A stretch of DNA of 64,000 nucleotides, taken from positions 124,001 to 188,000 of the forward strand of contig NZ_RCVZ01000009.1 of NCBI RefSeq assembly GCF_003668575.1. Reading direction: 5' to 3'. Under the pieces are notes generated by a model. That model ran no database searches and had not been told where the DNA came from. It worked only from the letters and a program-made list of their open reading frames with translations. This document shows, in pieces, positions 34,502 to 43,740 of the stretch (the first letter of the stretch is position 1; each line of letters begins with the position of its first letter). A program made the position numbers and the translations under genes. This DNA comes from Falsibacillus albus. Lineage in GTDB: Bacteria; Bacillota; Bacilli; Bacillales; DSM-25281.

Positions 34502-34963
34502 ATGGAATTGAAAGAAGTGATAAAGAAAGCATTTGTGCTGGTCGGCTACAGTGCCGCAGGAAAATGGGGGTGTGATGCCGTCTATCCGATCCCTAGTTTA
34601 TGGGGAAAATCGATTAAATTTATTTCTGACCACCAAGTAGAAAAAATTGTCGGCGTCTGCCTGCCGCCACGAAGCGACCACTATTTCTATACGTGCGGCA
34701 TGGAAATGGTGTCAGTTGATTTCGGAAAAATTGAAAAAGGAATGACTGTGCATACTTTTCCAGCACAAAAATACGTGGTGTTCAAGCATCTCGGTCCCGC
34801 TAAAAGCATTCCCCATACTTATAGAAAGCTCTGGGACGTATTTGACAAACAGGGTTATGCAATTAAAGAAGGTGTGCCTGAAATTGAAATCGTCAAAACC
34901 AATCTGTTCGGGAAAGAAGAAACCGATGAATATGAGATGGAAATATGGGTGCCGGTACATTGA
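34502..34963 (+). CDS. GyrI-like effector-binding domain protein
   Basis: 153 residues from the ATG at 34502 (GGAGG 8 bases upstream). It has the tandem beta-alpha-beta-beta fold of GyrI/SOUL-like ligand-binding domains, with YTCGMEM and FPAQKYVVFKHLGPAKSIPH in the first and second modules. The C-terminal EYEMEIWVPVH is the usual last strand with the ligand-contacting Glu. It stands alone without a DNA-binding domain, like YobU-type proteins; it may sequester or hydrolyse a small hydrophobic ligand. Confidence 0.8.
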   Translation: MELKEVIKKAFVLVGYSAAGKWGCDAVYPIPSLWGKSIKFISDHQVEKIVGVCLPPRSDHYFYTCGMEMVSVDFGKIEKGMTVHTFPAQKYVVFKHLGPAKSIPHTYRKLWDVFDKQGYAIKEGVPEIEIVKTNLFGKEETDEYEMEIWVPVH

Positions 34964-35020
34964 CATGCGTCCCGTGATACAGATCGTCTTTTTTCATTAA
35001 TTATGAACCGGCAATTAAAA

Positions 35021-35137
35021 GAAATCAGCGAAATCCAGCCAAGTATCTTCGAAAATCCAATTTTATCTACGAAAAAGGACCATATATCTTCGAAAATCCC
35101 AATATATCGATTATTCTACTATTCTCGACAAATTTCG
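35021..35137. repeat. phased ATCTGCGAAA array, copy C
   Basis: Cores start at 35023, 35044, 35064, 35085 and 35105, spaced 21, 20, 21, 20 bp; CGACAAATTTCGC begins 20 bp after the last (35125-35137). The array accounts for the 304-bp gap between the GyrI-like and YwaF-like genes. Confidence 0.8.
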
Positions 35138-35267
35138 CCACCGCTGCATATCAAACCTCATCCCCACAAAACCCTTCCGAAATTTCTCCAATAATGTCTT
35201 AATCCCCATCAGGGCCGAATAGACTATTTATAATAACCACTTATTTTCAAAAGGAAGGGGTGGCAAT

Positions 35268-35987
35268 ATGTTTTCGGCTACAGAAATGCGCACGTTCGAA
35301 TTGTTTTCTGTTCCGCATATCACTGTACTTTTGATCTTTGTGGCGATATCATTTCTTCTTATTTTTTTCAAAGGTTACTTGAAGCCCCGGCAGTCGGTCA
35401 TCAAATGGGTGCTGTTCTGGGCGCTGGTCATATGTGAAGTGTCCGGCCAGATCTGGAACATCGCAACCGATCAATGGGATGTTGGCAGTTTGCCGCTGCA
35501 GCTATGCTCCTTCAGTATGTTTCTGATCATCTATTTATGCTTCAAGCCGAATCCTAAAGTGTTTTATGTATTGTTTTTCATTGGTTTCCTCCCGCCCATC
35601 CTAAGCATGGTCACACCCGAATTGTTCTACCAATTTCCCCACTACAGCTTCCTAAGATACTTCTTGTTTCATTCCGCCATCGCCTGGTCCGTTTTGTATT
35701 TCATCGTCTATGAGGGATATCGCGTCCCGATCAAAGCCATTTGGACCGGCTTCCTAATGATCAATGCCCTCGCCGTCCCTATCTTTTTCATCAACATTCT
35801 CCTCGGCACTAATTTCTTATATCTGGCAAGCCCGACCGAATCCGAAACCATTTTATCCTTTTTCGGCACCGGCATCATGTATTACATCAACCTGGAAATC
35901 GCAGCGGTAATCGTCTTTTTCATCTCGTACATCCCGATGGCGCTGCTTGTGAAGCGGGAGGGGAGGAAGGTGGAAGGATCCCGATAG
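35268..35987 (+). CDS. YwaF/TIGR02206 family integral membrane protein
   Basis: 239 residues, about seven helices. The motif SLPLQLCSFSMFL and the SEVTGQ-like CEVSGQIWN preceding it are typical of the TIGR02206 (YwaF) family. Function unknown. AAGGAAGGGG precedes the ATG. It is a single gene. Confidence 0.8.
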   Translation: MFSATEMRTFELFSVPHITVLLIFVAISFLLIFFKGYLKPRQSVIKWVLFWALVICEVSGQIWNIATDQWDVGSLPLQLCSFSMFLIIYLCFKPNPKVFYVLFFIGFLPPILSMVTPELFYQFPHYSFLRYFLFHSAIAWSVLYFIVYEGYRVPIKAIWTGFLMINALAVPIFFINILLGTNFLYLASPTESETILSFFGTGIMYYINLEIAAVIVFFISYIPMALLVKREGRKVEGSR

Positions 35988-36063
35988 AGTTTTTGTTCAT
36001 GATAGATTACAATATTCATATTCATGAAATTAGAAAATTTTAGCATATCAAAGGGTGGTCAGG

Positions 36064-36855
36064 ATGCAAAAGAGAATGTTAAAACTTTTAAAAATTCCAA
36101 GCGGTGAAGATGTGATCATTGGGAGAATATACATTGCAGAAGGGGAAGGGCCGCATCCAACGGCTCTTTTTCTGCATGGGTTTCCGGGAGTCATGATGAA
36201 TCTGGATACAGCTGCGGAACTTCAGGAGCGGGGAATCAACGTATTGGTCATAAATTACCGAGGCACATGGGGGAGTCAAGGAACATTCTCGTTCACCCAT
36301 TCATTAGAAGATGTAGGTGCAGCCCTTCACTACATTAAAGAAAAGGAAGCTGCCAGCGAAAATCGAATCGATGCGGAGCGGATTGTACTGGTGGGGCATA
36401 GCTTTGGCGGTTTCTTGGCACTAGTTGCAGCCGCATCGGATCCAACAATAAAAGCTGCCGCGTCGCTTTCTGGAGCCAATTTCGGATTGTTTGCACGACT
36501 AGTGGAACAGGACCCAGACTTTGAGCCCCAGCTAGCGGAAGTGCTAAGAGAAAGCACCTATTTCCTGAATGGTGCATCGGTCGGGGCGATTATAGAAGAA
36601 ATCAAAATTAATAAAGAGGAGTGGAATACGTTTCAAATTGCCCCGCGACTCGCAGACAAAAAAATTCTCTTAACTGCTGCAGCATATGACAGTCAGCTGC
36701 CAAAATCTCAATTCCATGATCCACTTGCTGCGATGCTTCAAGATGCTGGTGCCCGAAACCTTCAATGCAAAGTTTTTGATACCGATCATAACTACATCGA
36801 TATGCGAAAAGAACTAGCGTCCACTTTGTATGGGTGGATGATGGACGTGGTGTGA
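36064..36855 (+). CDS. alpha/beta hydrolase (S9/BAAT-like)
   Basis: 263 residues from the ATG at 36064, 6 bases after AAGGGTGG; an in-frame GTG lies inside that site. The oxyanion motif is FLHGFPG, the nucleophile VGHSFGGFL, with an acid in AAYDSQLP and the His in DTDHNY. It is cytosolic. It could act as an esterase or peptidase; substrate unknown. Confidence 0.82.
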   Translation: MQKRMLKLLKIPSGEDVIIGRIYIAEGEGPHPTALFLHGFPGVMMNLDTAAELQERGINVLVINYRGTWGSQGTFSFTHSLEDVGAALHYIKEKEAASENRIDAERIVLVGHSFGGFLALVAAASDPTIKAAASLSGANFGLFARLVEQDPDFEPQLAEVLRESTYFLNGASVGAIIEEIKINKEEWNTFQIAPRLADKKILLTAAAYDSQLPKSQFHDPLAAMLQDAGARNLQCKVFDTDHNYIDMRKELASTLYGWMMDVV

Positions 36856-36914
36856 AAGATTTGCAATCCTTTTGGGGTAGTATTCGCGTACTATTTTAAT
36901 GCTGCAGATATAAT

Positions 36915-36990
36915 CTCCTGCGGGGAAAAACGGAGTCAGGCAGACTGCAGACTCCGTATGCTCCCGACCCGTCCGCAGAGAGCATATGTA
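36915..36990. repeat. decayed palindromic repeat region
   Basis: CTCCTGCGGGGAAAAACGGAG and GTCAGGCAGACTGCAG resemble the left half of the Bacillaceae repeat. ACGGAGTC/GACTCCGT and GTATGCTC/GAGCATATG are further inverted pairs. Confidence 0.4.
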
Positions 36991-37020
36991 CACGCCCCTC
37001 TTGATGGAAAAATAAAAAAA

Positions 37021-37040
37021 CCTGTAGGATGACCTACAGG
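37021..37040 (-). terminator. terminator of the YjcZ-like gene
   Basis: CCTGTAGG and CCTACAGG form a stem with a four-base loop; on the minus strand it is followed by a long T run. Confidence 0.75.
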
Positions 37041-37108
37041 AAAAACGAATCTTTCTGATCCGTAATGAAAGGTGGTTTGCGTGGCTAAAGTGGTGGTTAT
37101 GTCAATTA

Positions 37109-37210
37109 TTAGCATCCATAGCCTCGACCACCAACAAAGGATGCTCCGATAATGATAAGCAAAATAAACAGAACCACAACTAATGCGAATCCTGAACCAT
37201 ATCCAGTCAT
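37109..37210 (-). CDS. YjcZ family sporulation mini-protein (33 aa)
   Basis: The peptide [20 protein letters not shown] continues to end GGRGYGC. A Gly/Tyr-rich head, one hydrophobic helix and the GYGC tail are diagnostic of the tiny YjcZ/TIGR01732 family of Bacillus membrane peptides. AAGGAGGGAAAT precedes the ATG at 37210. It is linked to sporulation by family; the exact role is unknown. Confidence 0.85.
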   Translation of the reverse strand: MTGYGSGFALVVVLFILLIIIGASFVGGRGYGC

Positions 37211-37379
37211 GTTATTTCCCTCCTTATAAAACACTCTTTTACACAATATGTAGAGGTGGAGAAATTGCCTGTGTATTTCAGTAAAAGGAATAAAGCTGGA
37301 CTGACTCATTTTTTTAAAAAAGTTAAGAACCTCATGATAGTACAAAAATAGACGGAGCAAATGCCCCGTCCTGATCTAT

Positions 37380-38027
37380 TTATCGCACCATTTTCCTTCT
37401 CATCCACTGTGTGGCCGCCCATTTGTCGCCGATGACGACAGGCGCACCGCCGTGGAGGGTTAGGTCGTTCAATGCTTGATCATCATAGAAATATTCAAAA
37501 TACACGGCCATTCCTTTTTGCGGGGAAACGGCCAATTTCAAACTCGGAAAGTACGTCTCGCCGCCTTGTTCGACATCATTCAAGTACATGACCAGCGTAC
37601 TGATCCTTGGATTCGCAACCGGCCGGCTCGCCGATGTGAAGAAATCAAAATGGGCCTTGTACTCCTGCCCGATTTGATAATTAAGGATCTGCAGCCCTTC
37701 ACCATGCTCAACCGGGATATTCATAATTTGCGAGATTCGCTTCTCGACCCTCGCCACCACATCACTTTCTCCTTCAGGCAAAAAAGTGCTGCTGCTCGTC
37801 CGCAGCTGGTTCACTTCGCGGACCGAACCGATTTTAGAACGATCCATTCGACTTTGCGACAAACGGATCAGCTCGTCGCATTCCTCATCGCTCAACACAT
37901 TCCCCAATACCGCAATCAACGGTTCTTCCATTCTGGCAATAATCTGGATTTCCCGATCATCCGTTACGATTTTATTCCCCACATGGCTAAAAATCGTCTG
38001 TTCTTTCGTTTCAACTGTCAATTTCAT
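37380..38027 (-). CDS. 2OG-Fe(II) oxygenase, prolyl 4-hydroxylase type
   Basis: 215 residues. The iron triad is His126, Asp128 (AHFDFF) and His192 (LHGGAP); Lys202 (GDKWAA) would bind 2-oxoglutarate. The protein matches the Bacillus anthracis-type collagen prolyl hydroxylase-like enzymes in length and motifs. Possible targets include elongation factor or collagen-like spore proteins; none is encoded in this window. AAAGAGG precedes the ATG at 38027. Confidence 0.87.
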   Translation of the reverse strand: MKLTVETKEQTIFSHVGNKIVTDDREIQIIARMEEPLIAVLGNVLSDEECDELIRLSQSRMDRSKIGSVREVNQLRTSSSTFLPEGESDVVARVEKRISQIMNIPVEHGEGLQILNYQIGQEYKAHFDFFTSASRPVANPRISTLVMYLNDVEQGGETYFPSLKLAVSPQKGMAVYFEYFYDDQALNDLTLHGGAPVVIGDKWAATQWMRRKMVR

Positions 38028-38327
38028 CGACCTCTTTAATATTTTATAAAATTCAGAAAAATAAAAGACTGGAGGCAGAAAGGGATTACTCTACATTTCA
38101 TTTGTTCTCCATCCTGAAAACCATGAGCAAAAAAATATATATTTTAATTGCCTGCAACTACCTCCACGAAATTGACGGAACCATAGTTGAAACAAGAAGA
38201 ATCCCAATCAAATAATTTAATATTTTTCTTATAAATATTACACCGTGAAGAGAAGTTTTACTATCTTTATTTGTGGCAAATTTGTGGAAAAAAATAGGTT
38301 TGTTTGTTTTGGACAAACAGATGGGGT

Positions 38328-40371
38328 CTAAATGATCAGCTGCCCGTCACGAGCAAAAATCGAAACGAAGGGAACCAGAATGAGGATCTGGTTCCCGTCA
38401 TGAGCGAAAATCGAAACGAAGGGAACCAAAATGGGGATCTGGTGCCCGTCATGAGCGAAAATCGAAACGAAGGGAACCAGAATGAGGATCTGGTGCCCGT
38501 CACGAGCAAAAATCGAAATAAGGGGAATCAGAAGGATGATCAGCTGCCCGTCACGAGCAAAAATCGAAACGAAGGGAATCAGAAGGATGATCAGCTGCCC
38601 GTCACGAGCAAAAATCGAAACGAAGGGAACCAGAATGAGGATCTGGTGCCCGTCATGAGCGAAAATCGAAACGAAGGGAACCAAAATGGGGATCTGGTGC
38701 CCGTCATGAGCGAAAATCGAAACGAAGGGAACCAGAATGAGGATCTGGTGCCCGTCACGAGCAAAAATCGAAATAAGGGGAATCAGAAGGATGATCAGCT
38801 GCCCGTCACGAGCAAAAATCGAAACGAAGGGAATCAGAAGGATGATCAGCTGCCCGTCACGAGCAAAAATCGAAACGAAGGGAACCAGAATGAGGATCTG
38901 GTGCCCGTCACGAGCAAAAATCGAAATAAGGGGAATCAGAAAGAGGATCTGATTCCCGCCACGAGCAAAAATCGAAATAAGGGGAATCAGAAAGAGGATC
39001 TGATTCCCGTCGTGAACAAAAATCGAAATGAAGGGAATCAGAATGAGGACCTGATGCCCGTCACAAGTAAAAATCGAAATAAAGGGAATCAGAATGAGGA
39101 CCTGATGCCCGTCACAAGTAAAAATCGAAATGAAGGGAACCAGAATGATGATCTGATTCCCGTTACAAGCAAAAATCGAAATAAAGGGAATCAGAATGAG
39201 GACCTGATGCCCGTCATAAGTAAAAATCGAAATGAAGGGAACCAGAATGAGGACCTGATTCCCGTTACAAGCAAAAATCGAAATAAAGGGAATCAGAATG
39301 AGGACCTGATGCCCGTCATAAGTAAAAATCGAAATGAAGGGAACCAGAATGATGATCTGATTCCCGTCACAAGCAAAAATCGAAACGAAGGGAACCAGAA
39401 TGGGAATCTGATTCCCGTCACGAGAAAAAATCGAAATGAAAGGAATCAGAAGGATGATCTGATACCCGTCACGAGCAAAAATCGAAACGAAGGGAACCAG
39501 AATGAGGATCTGGTGCCCGTCATGAGCGAAAATCGAAACGAAGGGAACCAGAATGATGATCTGCTGCCCGTCACGAGCAAAAATCGACATAAAGGGAATC
39601 AGAATGAGGACCTGATGCCCGTCATAAGTAAAAATCGAAATGAAGGGAACCAGAACGAGGTTCTGCTGCCCGTCATGAGCAAAAATCGAAACGAAGGGAA
39701 TCAGAATGATGATCAGCTGCCCGTCACGAGCAAAAATCGAAACGAAGGGAATCAGAAGGATGATCTGATGCCCGTCACGAGCAAAAATCGAAACGAAGGG
39801 AACCAGAATGAGGATCTGGTGCCCGTCATGAGCGAAAATCGAAACGAAGGGAACCAGAATGATGATCTGCTGCCCGTCACGAGCAAAAATCGACATAAAG
39901 GGAATCAGAATGAGGACCTGATGCCCGTCATAAGTAAAAATCGAAATGAAGGGAACCAGAACGAGGTTCTGCTGCCCGTCATGAGCAAAAATCGAAACGA
40001 AGGGAATCAGAATGATGATCAGCTGCCCGTCACGAGCAAAAATCGAAACGAAGGGAATCAGAAGGATGATCTGATGCCCGTCACGAGCAAAAATCGAAAC
40101 GAAGGGAACCAGAATGAGGATCTGGTGCCCGTCATGAGCGAAAATCGAAACGAAGGGAACCAGAATGATGATCTGATTCCCGTCACAAGTAAAAATCGAA
40201 ATGAAGGGAACCAGAATGATGATCTGATTCCCGTTACAAGCAAAAATCGAAATAAAGGGAATCAGAATGAGGACCTGATGCCCGTCATAAGTAAAAATCG
40301 AAACGAAGGGAATCAGAATGGGGATCTGGTGCCCGTCGTGAGCAAAATTGATAATGCTGGGAATCAGAATG
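38328..40371. repeat. 40-copy tandem array of a 51-bp hairpin unit
   Basis: Forty units of exactly 51 bp. Each has a linker (GTCACGAGCAAAAATCGAA plus ACGAA) and a 27-bp inverted segment such as GGGAACCAG ... CTGGTTCCC or GGGAATCAG ... CTGATTCCC. Blocks of five units (units 2-6 and 7-11) and six units (24-29 and 30-35) are repeated, showing recent unequal duplication. Because 51 is a multiple of three, frames stay open on both strands (a 729-codon frame on plus from a TTG at 38304, 689 codons on minus). Neither has a good ribosome binding site or a recognisable domain, so I call it a repeat, not a gene. The ORF tail beyond 40371 runs into a fragment of the Bacillaceae repeat (40413-40450). From 38028 to 38327 I see no gene. 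Confidence 0.85.
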
Positions 40372-40489
40372 AGAATGCATTCGCCGCACCAAACCAAACC
40401 AGTAACCGCAGCGAAGCGAGGAGTGTCGCTGATCCTTCCACGGAAATTGCGCCGATTCCACAGCCCTTATTTTTTCTGATAAAAAAACC

Positions 40490-40520
40490 TTGACCTAAAC
40501 TTAGGTTTAGGTTGTATCGT
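40490..40520 (+). promoter_or_regulatory. MerR-type promoter with 19-bp spacer before the SDR gene
   Basis: -35 TTGACC (40490-40495) and -10 TATCGT (40515-40520) are 19 bp apart. The near-perfect palindrome ACCTAAACTT/AGGTTTAGGT (40493-40512) lies in the spacer. The layout is the same as at 17083, and a MerR gene follows the SDR. Confidence 0.8.
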
Positions 40521-40562
40521 TAAACCTGTAGCGATGAAAAATAACAATTGGAGGAAATATAT

Positions 40563-41273
40563 ATGACTAAATATGCACTCGTAACAGGCGCCAACAAAGG
40601 GATTGGATTGGAAGTCGTCCGTCAATTGGCAGAAAAAGAGTATCATGTGTTTTTAGGGGCACGGAATGAGGAGCTTGGAGAAAAGGCGGTTCAATCATTG
40701 GGGCTTGCAAATGTTTCATTCCTGCACGTGGATGTCACAGACTCCGGATCAATCAAACATGCATATCAAAAAGTGCAAGAAGTGTCGGAAACGTTGGATA
40801 TCCTGATCAATAACGCCGGGGTTTTTCTCGACCATCACAGCACGCCGAGTCAGACCAACGAGGAAACGCTTCGCCGTGAGTTCGATGTTAATTTCTTTGG
40901 CGCGTTCCAAATGATTCAAACGTTCCTGCCGCTAGTGAAGAAAGCAGAAGGCGGAAAAATCGTGAATGTCACAACGGACATGGCTTCCCAAACGATGTTC
41001 GACAACGGTCAAACCGCCCCAATCAATGCGTTGGGCTATAACGCTTCAAAGACGGCTATGAATGCGTTGACGTTGGCATTTGGAAAAGAATTCAGCGACA
41101 ATGGACCGGAAATTTTCGGAGTGACACCAGGCTTTACAACCACAGATCTTAACGGAAATGCACCAGGCGGAAAAACAAAGGCCGAAAGCGCACAAATCAT
41201 TACGCAATACGCATTGGACAATGCGAACTATCATGGTAAAATACTTGATAAAAATGGAATCATTCCTTGGTAA
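40563..41273 (+). CDS. short-chain dehydrogenase/reductase
   Basis: 236 residues from the ATG at 40563 (TTGGAGG upstream; an earlier TTG overlaps that site). The NAD(P) motif is TGANKGIG (8-15), then NNAG (83-86) and the catalytic Tyr159-x3-Lys163 (YNASK). Similar proteins in Bacillus are annotated as carbonyl reductases; substrate unknown. It is first in an operon with the MerR gene 22 bp downstream and is under a MerR-type promoter, so it is induced by an unknown compound. Confidence 0.9.
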   Translation: MTKYALVTGANKGIGLEVVRQLAEKEYHVFLGARNEELGEKAVQSLGLANVSFLHVDVTDSGSIKHAYQKVQEVSETLDILINNAGVFLDHHSTPSQTNEETLRREFDVNFFGAFQMIQTFLPLVKKAEGGKIVNVTTDMASQTMFDNGQTAPINALGYNASKTAMNALTLAFGKEFSDNGPEIFGVTPGFTTTDLNGNAPGGKTKAESAQIITQYALDNANYHGKILDKNGIIPW

Positions 41274-41295
41274 TAATGAAAGGATCGATCATTCG

Positions 41296-41661
41296 ATGAC
41301 CTATACAATCGGACAAGTTGCAGACATGCTTCAACTAACCATCTCGCAGCTCCGCTATTACGACAAGCAAGGGCTCATGCCTTTTGTCAAAAGAACGGAG
41401 AAAGGCGACCGGATCTTTGACGAGGGATCGCTTAAATTTCTTGAAATGATCCTATGTTTAAAAAACACGGGCATGCCGATCAAAGACATCAAACAGTTCA
41501 TAGATTGGAACATGGCCGGCGGGGATACCCTTCCGAAGCGGTTGGACATGATGAAACAGCAAGAAGAGAACGTTCAAAATCAACTTCGAGAAACACAGGC
41601 AAACTTGAAGAGAATTCAAGAGAAAATCGCGCGGTATGAACGGGAAATGAAAGAAGAGTAA
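41296..41661 (+). CDS. MerR family transcriptional regulator
   Basis: 121 residues from the ATG at 41296. The N-terminal helix-turn-helix TIGQVADMLQLTISQLRYYD is followed by KQGLMPF and a C-terminal coiled coil (about 85-120, QQEENVQNQLRETQANL). There is no Cys ligand cluster. It is likely the activator acting at 40490-40520. An open frame starting at 41158 is not supported because it overlaps the SDR gene. Confidence 0.87.
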   Translation: MTYTIGQVADMLQLTISQLRYYDKQGLMPFVKRTEKGDRIFDEGSLKFLEMILCLKNTGMPIKDIKQFIDWNMAGGDTLPKRLDMMKQQEENVQNQLRETQANLKRIQEKIARYEREMKEE

Positions 41662-41762
41662 TAATCGTGGCAGGTTGAGAGAAAAAGCAAGATTACTGCT
41701 CCGCGGAAAGCAGGCATCAAGCATCGGAATTTAATAGTGGTATATTTTAAAAAATTAATCTG

Positions 41763-41801
41763 TAGACAAATTTGAAATTCTTCACGTTTGTCTATTTTTT
41801 T
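41763..41801 (+). terminator. terminator of the SDR-merR operon
   Basis: TAGACAAA (41763-41770) pairs with TTTGTCTA (41787-41794), followed by seven T. It overlaps the end of the 39-residue minus-strand ORF and may act in both directions. Confidence 0.75.
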
Positions 41802-41919
41802 ATTTTTGAATCTTTTTGGAGCTGGCACGTGGGTGCATCAAAGTCGATAAATAACCATTTAAATCAAATTTTTCATCTTCTATAAAATCAGTAATGATCA
41901 AAGATTCCGTCTTAAGCAT
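41800..41919 (-). CDS. small peptide of unknown function (39 aa)
   Basis: A strong CAGGAGGAATCCACA precedes the ATG at 41919. The peptide reads MLKTESLIITDFIEDEKFDL, then GYLSTLMHPRASSKKIQK. It is soluble and acidic at the front and basic at the end. Such a leader/core polarity is seen in peptide precursors, but there is no Cys and no modification enzyme nearby. No family is recognised. Confidence 0.5.
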   Translation of the reverse strand: MLKTESLIITDFIEDEKFDLNGYLSTLMHPRASSKKIQK

Positions 41920-42045
41920 TGTGGATTCCTCCTGAATATTATTGTTAACTATATCATTCCCGGATTATTAGACTTTTAATCAACTAAAATAGAATGTTTG
42001 AAAAAAATAGGGCTTGATGCCTAGAACTTACTGGAATAAAAATAA

Positions 42046-42073
42046 AGCCTTCCCCCCTATCAGGGGGCGGCTC
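42046..42073 (-). terminator. terminator of the xylR-xynB operon
   Basis: AGCC and CCCCC pair with GGGGG and GGCT around TATCA. On the minus strand the stem is followed by TTTATTTTTATT. Confidence 0.75.
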
Positions 42074-42090
42074 TATGCTTGAAAAATGGT

Positions 42091-43701
42091 TTACTTTTCC
42101 TCCCGATAAATAAAATAATCAAAGTCTGCATGAAGGTTTTGTCCGGAAGTATCCTGGCATTGCATTCCGACAAACGCACCTGTAAAGAATCCCCCGCCTT
42201 GTATGTAGTCATCCGAGAGCTTATAGGAATACAATTTGACGGGAATCTTTGTCCAGTCCTCGCCATTAAAGGAATAGGAGTATTCATAAATGGACGAGCT
42301 CACTTTTACGCCCAGATAGACATATTCGACCGTTTCTGGAATGACGATCGGATCATCTTTCAGTGGCTGGTCGAATGAGAAGTTATCACAGGTGGTAAGT
42401 TCAAGGATGCGTCCTTTATCTTCATGCCAGGTAATCTGGAGGGCAGTCCAGTTTTGTGTATTATAGTAGTTTACGAGTCCGGCAGCTTGCTGGAATGTTT
42501 CCGGGTGAAAGGAAAGCTTCGTTTCAGCTGTGAAGTGAAAGTGCTGCCAGCGTCTGGCGATATGGGCCTGGGTGAACTTCGATGTCAAAGATTCCTTTCC
42601 ATAAAGGCGCAGGTGGCCTGGATGGTCGGTTAATGAAAGGATTTCTTTCCCCAGTGGTATGCGCAAGGACTGAAAATGAAGGTTCAATTTTTCAGCGTTG
42701 AAGTCATCTTTCTCTTCAAAATCTTTTTCCCATTTCATCTCAGGAATATCCGGTCCTTCAATTTCGGGGGAAGGCTGGTTTCCTCCGACGATATATGGCC
42801 AATCATCTTTCCATGAGAGGCGCTGAATGGCAGTTTCTCTCCCTAATGGACAATATCCGCGTGGATCGAGCAGCGCTTTGTTTTCATCCGGCAGCGGGCG
42901 CCCGGTTAAATGTACGAGAAACCATTCATCCGTATGAGTCTGGACGATGGACGCATGACCGGCTTTTTGCAGTCGGTTCCTCGGATAAGGAAAGGACGTG
43001 ATCAACGGATTGTCAGGGTGAACTTCATACGGCCCCCATAGGTTCTTCGAACGGGCGAGGGTTGCCTGATGATCGTATTTGGTTCCGCCTTCTGCTGTTA
43101 GCAGGTAGTAATATTCGTTTATTTTATAAAGGTGAGGCGCTTCGGTCAGCTTAATATCAGTACCCTTGAAAATGATTTCTTTTTTGCCGATCAGCTTCTG
43201 CTCGTTAACGCTAAACTCCTGCATGACGATGCCATAGAAGTTGTGGCGGCCGATTCGGTGATCCCACATCATGTTGACGAGATACTTTTTTCCATCTTCG
43301 TGATGGAATAATGATGGATCGAAGCCTGAGCTGTTAAGATGAACCGGTTCAGACCATTCACCGTCAATCGCGTCACAGGTGACGAGGTAATTATGGCAGT
43401 CTTTCCATTGTCCATCGACGACTTTGACATCGGTATAGATGAGCCAGAATTTCTCATCACTATAGGACAGGGCAGGGGCCCAAATCCCGCCTGAATCCGG
43501 ATTACCCATCATATTCAGCTGGCTGATGCGGTTCAGGGGACGCGATGCCAGCCGCCAGTTTTTTAAATCTTTCGAATGGTAGATCCCGACACCCGGGAAC
43601 CATTCAAAGGTGGATACGGCAATGTAATAATCTTCCCCTGCGAGGCAAATACTTGGATCTGGATTGAAGCCTGTTAGAATAGGGTTTTGAATCATAGTCA
43701 T
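42091..43701 (-). CDS. xynB: beta-xylosidase, glycoside hydrolase family 43
   Basis: 536 residues, matching B. subtilis XynB (533). It hydrolyses xylo-oligosaccharides to xylose in the cytoplasm. The five-bladed propeller carries the base Asp15 (NPDPSI), the pKa-modulating Asp128 (SGFDPSLF) and the acid Glu187 (LTEAPHLY). The C-terminal beta-sandwich (about 330-536) closes the active site. There is no signal peptide. It is 39 bp downstream of xylR, probably one operon, and divergent from the sugar ABC genes. Confidence 0.93.
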   Translation of the reverse strand: MTMIQNPILTGFNPDPSICLAGEDYYIAVSTFEWFPGVGIYHSKDLKNWRLASRPLNRISQLNMMGNPDSGGIWAPALSYSDEKFWLIYTDVKVVDGQWKDCHNYLVTCDAIDGEWSEPVHLNSSGFDPSLFHHEDGKKYLVNMMWDHRIGRHNFYGIVMQEFSVNEQKLIGKKEIIFKGTDIKLTEAPHLYKINEYYYLLTAEGGTKYDHQATLARSKNLWGPYEVHPDNPLITSFPYPRNRLQKAGHASIVQTHTDEWFLVHLTGRPLPDENKALLDPRGYCPLGRETAIQRLSWKDDWPYIVGGNQPSPEIEGPDIPEMKWEKDFEEKDDFNAEKLNLHFQSLRIPLGKEILSLTDHPGHLRLYGKESLTSKFTQAHIARRWQHFHFTAETKLSFHPETFQQAAGLVNYYNTQNWTALQITWHEDKGRILELTTCDNFSFDQPLKDDPIVIPETVEYVYLGVKVSSSIYEYSYSFNGEDWTKIPVKLYSYKLSDDYIQGGGFFTGAFVGMQCQDTSGQNLHADFDYFIYREEK

Positions 43702-43740
43702 CGTCTTTCACCTCTCCTCATATTAAAAAGTCCTCATGTG

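Noticed and set aside
38124-38216. 30-codon ORF on plus (MSKKIYILIACN start)
   Set aside because: No ribosome binding site and no context; likely chance.
38328-40397. 689-codon open frame on the minus strand of the 51-bp array
   Set aside because: It exists only because the repeat length is divisible by three; no start signal or domain.
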